From assembly GCF_004405125.1 (NCBI RefSeq), contig NZ_SORX01000017.1, positions 1 to 34,056 on the forward strand: 34,056 nucleotides of DNA. Reading direction: 5' to 3'. Position numbers and translations under genes: made by a program. This stretch comes from Jeotgalibacillus salarius (GTDB lineage: Bacteria; Bacillota; Bacilli; Bacillales; Jeotgalibacillaceae). The first letter of the stretch is position 1; each line of letters begins with the position of its first letter. Below, in pieces: positions 32,185 through 34,056 of this stretch. The notes beneath the pieces were generated by a model. The model made no database searches and was not told where the DNA came from. It saw nothing but the letters and a program-made list of their open reading frames with translations.

Positions 32185-33546
32185 ATGATAAAAAAAGTGT
32201 TAATTGCCAATAGAGGAGAAATTGCAGTACGCGTCATTCGTGCCTGTAAAGAGATGAACATTGAAACTGTAGCAGTTTATTCTGAAGCGGACAAAGAAGC
32301 ACTGCACGTCCAGCTTGCAGATGAAGCTGTATGCATCGGACCAAAGCTTTCTAAAGACAGTTACTTAAACTTTACCAACGTGATATCTGCAGCAAAATTG
32401 ACAGGTGCTGATGCAATCCATCCCGGATATGGATTTCTGGCTGAGAATGTTGATTTTGCAGAACTGTGCAGAGATTGTAATGTGACATTTATCGGACCAA
32501 GTCCTGAAGCGATTTCGAAAATGGGCACAAAAGATGTTGCGCGTGAAACAATGAGAGAGGCCGGTGTACCAGTTGTACCGGGTTCAAAGGGCATTATTGC
32601 TTCAACTGAAGATGGGTTGGCCCTTGCACAAGAAATGGGTTATCCGGTTATTATTAAGGCTACAGCTGGCGGAGGCGGTAAAGGCATCCGCGTAGCACAT
32701 AGTGAAGAGGACCTGGAAAAAGGTATTAAAGCAACCCAGAGAGAAGCTGAAGCAGCATTTGGAAATCCCGGTGTGTACATAGAAAAGTTTATAGAAGACT
32801 TCCGTCATGTCGAGATTCAGGTAATGGCAGATACACACGGGAATACGATTCACCTGGGTGAGCGTGACTGTACGATACAAAGAAGACTTCAGAAGCTTCT
32901 TGAGGAAACACCATCTCCAGCGCTTGATCAGAATGTCCGTGCGAGAATGGGAGATGCTGCCGTAAAAGCAGCAGAAGCTGTTGGCTATACAGGAGCAGGT
33001 ACGGTTGAATTTATTTATGACCATAATGAAAAGTCATTTTACTTTATGGAAATGAATACACGCATTCAGGTTGAACACCCAGTAACTGAAATGGTGACAG
33101 GAGTAGATCTGATTAAAGAGCAGATTAGAGTCGCTTCCGGTGAGAAATTAAGCCTTCTGCAGGAAGAAGTATCGTTCTCAGGCTGGTCAATGGAATGCAG
33201 AATAAACGCAGAAAACCCTGAGAAGAACTTTATGCCTTCTGCAGGAAAAATTACGATGTACCTTCCGCCGGGCGGTCCTGGTGTGAGAATTGATTCAGCT
33301 GCATACACAGGTTATGAGATTCCACCATATTATGATTCTATGATCGCTAAAGTGATTACCTATGGCGCTACTCGTGAAGAGGCAATCGCTAAAATGAAGC
33401 GGGCATTATCTGAGTTTGTCATTGAAGGTGTTCATACGACGATTCCATTCCATTTAAAGCTGTTAAGCCATGATGTGTTTACAGGTGGGGACTTCAATAC
33501 GAAATTTCTTGAGAAGTATGATATCATGACAAAAAAGGCTGATTAA
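32185..33546 (+). CDS. accC: Biotin carboxylase subunit of acetyl-CoA carboxylase
   Basis: Carboxylates the biotin on AccB with bicarbonate and ATP. The 453-residue protein has the N-terminal [20 protein letters not shown] domain, the glycine-rich ATP loop GGGGKGIRV, the carboxylase signature [16 protein letters not shown] and [14 protein letters not shown] with catalytic Arg and Glu residues. Length and motifs are normal. The ATG at 32185 follows TAGGAGAG by about eight bases. Confidence 0.97.
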   Translation: MIKKVLIANRGEIAVRVIRACKEMNIETVAVYSEADKEALHVQLADEAVCIGPKLSKDSYLNFTNVISAAKLTGADAIHPGYGFLAENVDFAELCRDCNVTFIGPSPEAISKMGTKDVARETMREAGVPVVPGSKGIIASTEDGLALAQEMGYPVIIKATAGGGGKGIRVAHSEEDLEKGIKATQREAEAAFGNPGVYIEKFIEDFRHVEIQVMADTHGNTIHLGERDCTIQRRLQKLLEETPSPALDQNVRARMGDAAVKAAEAVGYTGAGTVEFIYDHNEKSFYFMEMNTRIQVEHPVTEMVTGVDLIKEQIRVASGEKLSLLQEEVSFSGWSMECRINAENPEKNFMPSAGKITMYLPPGGPGVRIDSAAYTGYEIPPYYDSMIAKVITYGATREEAIAKMKRALSEFVIEGVHTTIPFHLKLLSHDVFTGGDFNTKFLEKYDIMTKKAD

Positions 33547-33558
33547 GAGGGGGATCAT

Positions 33559-33972
33559 ATGACTGCTGAAAACGAAAATAATCTACTGCAAATGAGCAGT
33601 ATTGCACAAAACCAGCTCGGTAAAGTCGAAATTGCTCCTGAAGTGATTGAAGTGATCGCAGGTATTGCTGCATCAGAAGTGGATGGGATTGCTCAGATGA
33701 GAGGAAATTTTGCATCTGGTGTGGCTGAAAGGCTTGGGAAAAAAAATCACGGTAAGGGAATAAAGGTTGAACTTGCTGATGAAGGAATTGTACTGGATGT
33801 CTATTGTACAGTGAAGTTTGGTGTAGCAATCCCCGAGGTTGCACAGAAGCTTCAGGATAACATCCGCCAGACATTACTGAATATGACTGCGCTTGAAGCG
33901 GACGAAGTAAATATTCATGTAGTAGGTATACAATTTGAATCAGCCAGATCAGAGGAAGATGACAAGGAATAA
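33559..33972 (+). CDS. yqhY: Asp23/Gls24 family protein, YqhY-like
   Basis: A 137-residue protein of the Asp23/Gls24 (DUF322) family with typical phrases GKVEIAPEVIEVIAGIAASEVDG, KGIKVEL, IVLDVYCTVKFGVAIPEVAQKLQ and VNIHVVGIQFE. In B. subtilis YqhY is conserved next to accBC, and its loss is reported to select mutations lowering acetyl-CoA carboxylase activity, so a role in tuning lipid synthesis is likely. The ATG at 33559 follows AGAGGGGG. It lies 12 bases after accC in the same operon, and a terminator follows at 33975. Confidence 0.93.
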   Translation: MTAENENNLLQMSSIAQNQLGKVEIAPEVIEVIAGIAASEVDGIAQMRGNFASGVAERLGKKNHGKGIKVELADEGIVLDVYCTVKFGVAIPEVAQKLQDNIRQTLLNMTALEADEVNIHVVGIQFESARSEEDDKE

Positions 33973-33974
33973 AC

Positions 33975-34008
33975 AAAAGACAACAGCTGAAAAAGCTGTT
34001 GTCTTTTC
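33975..34008. terminator. Terminator after yqhY
   Basis: A perfect 14-base stem: AAAAGACAACAGCT (33975-33988) with AGCTGTTGTCTTTT (33994-34007), GAAAA loop. The T tract is part of the stem. The remaining 48 bases to the window end are AT-rich and show no gene. Confidence 0.8.
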
Positions 34009-34056
34009 AGACTGTTGAAATTCTAAAATATGTATATAACCAATAAAATAAACCAT

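Noticed and set aside
32602-33024. 140-residue minus-strand open frame inside accC
   Set aside because: Opposite strand of a strongly conserved gene; cysteine- and serine-rich translation typical of a shadow frame.
34009-34056. Promoter for the next gene at the right edge
   Set aside because: TTGAAA near 34017 has no -10 box at correct spacing before the window ends.

Overview
This window is a stretch of conserved core chromosome from an endospore-forming, naturally competent Bacillales bacterium. It is low to moderate in GC, with strong AGGAGG-type ribosome binding sites and frequent TTG and GTG starts. Gene content and order follow the Bacillus subtilis yqgN-yqhY interval closely: rpmG, yqgN, yqgQ, glcK, an LTA synthase, yqgV-yqgY, mgsR, comGA-GG, aroK, yqhG/yqhH, gcvT-gcvPA-gcvPB, yqhL, yqhP-yqhT, efp, spoIIIAA-AH, accBC, yqhY. 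Some departures suggest a relative outside the B. subtilis group, perhaps Planococcaceae-like; this placement is an inference. The departures are the absence of the rhomboid gene between yqgN and yqgQ, a class II (B12-dependent) ribonucleotide reductase inserted between yqhL and yqhP, and a two-gene minus-strand unit (SwrB-like and MltG-like) at the left end.

Layout. 1-1000: a possible dispersed-repeat remnant, a terminator and two small minus-strand membrane protein genes. 1.1-3.2 kb: ribosomal protein L33 without its zinc cysteines, folate enzyme YqgN, YqgQ and glucokinase. 3.1-5.4 kb: an unusually structured regulatory region in front of a lipoteichoic acid synthase-family gene. 5.4-7.9 kb: small conserved genes and the Spx-like stress regulator MgsR, which ends in a 25-bp perfect hairpin. 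8.0-11.7 kb: the comG operon, which builds the competence pseudopilus. 11.8-14.6 kb: shikimate kinase converging on the yqhH-yqhG helicase unit. 14.7-18.9 kb: a tandem glycine riboswitch controlling the glycine decarboxylase T and P proteins. 18.9-24.3 kb: a rhodanese, nrdJ behind a twin NrdR operator, and the membrane proteins YqhP, YqhQ and YqhR. 24.4-26.6 kb: AroQ, an M24 peptidase and EF-P. 26.6-31.5 kb: the complete spoIIIA operon, whose products form the mother-cell side of the feeding tube to the forespore. 31.5-34.0 kb: accB, accC and an Asp23-family gene.

The window is largely housekeeping sequence. I found no CRISPR array, prophage, insertion sequence, tRNA or rRNA, and no convincing undescribed multi-gene system. 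The most interesting material is regulatory: the layered ltaS promoter region, the paired NrdR boxes with an adjoining repeat-rich leader, and the very long mgsR hairpin. Some proteins also depart from their families: an Ala at -1 of the ComGC processing site, a very short ComGG, a SpoIIIAE without a signal peptide, and a zinc-free L33. Protein identifications come from recognition of motifs and synteny, not from database searches.
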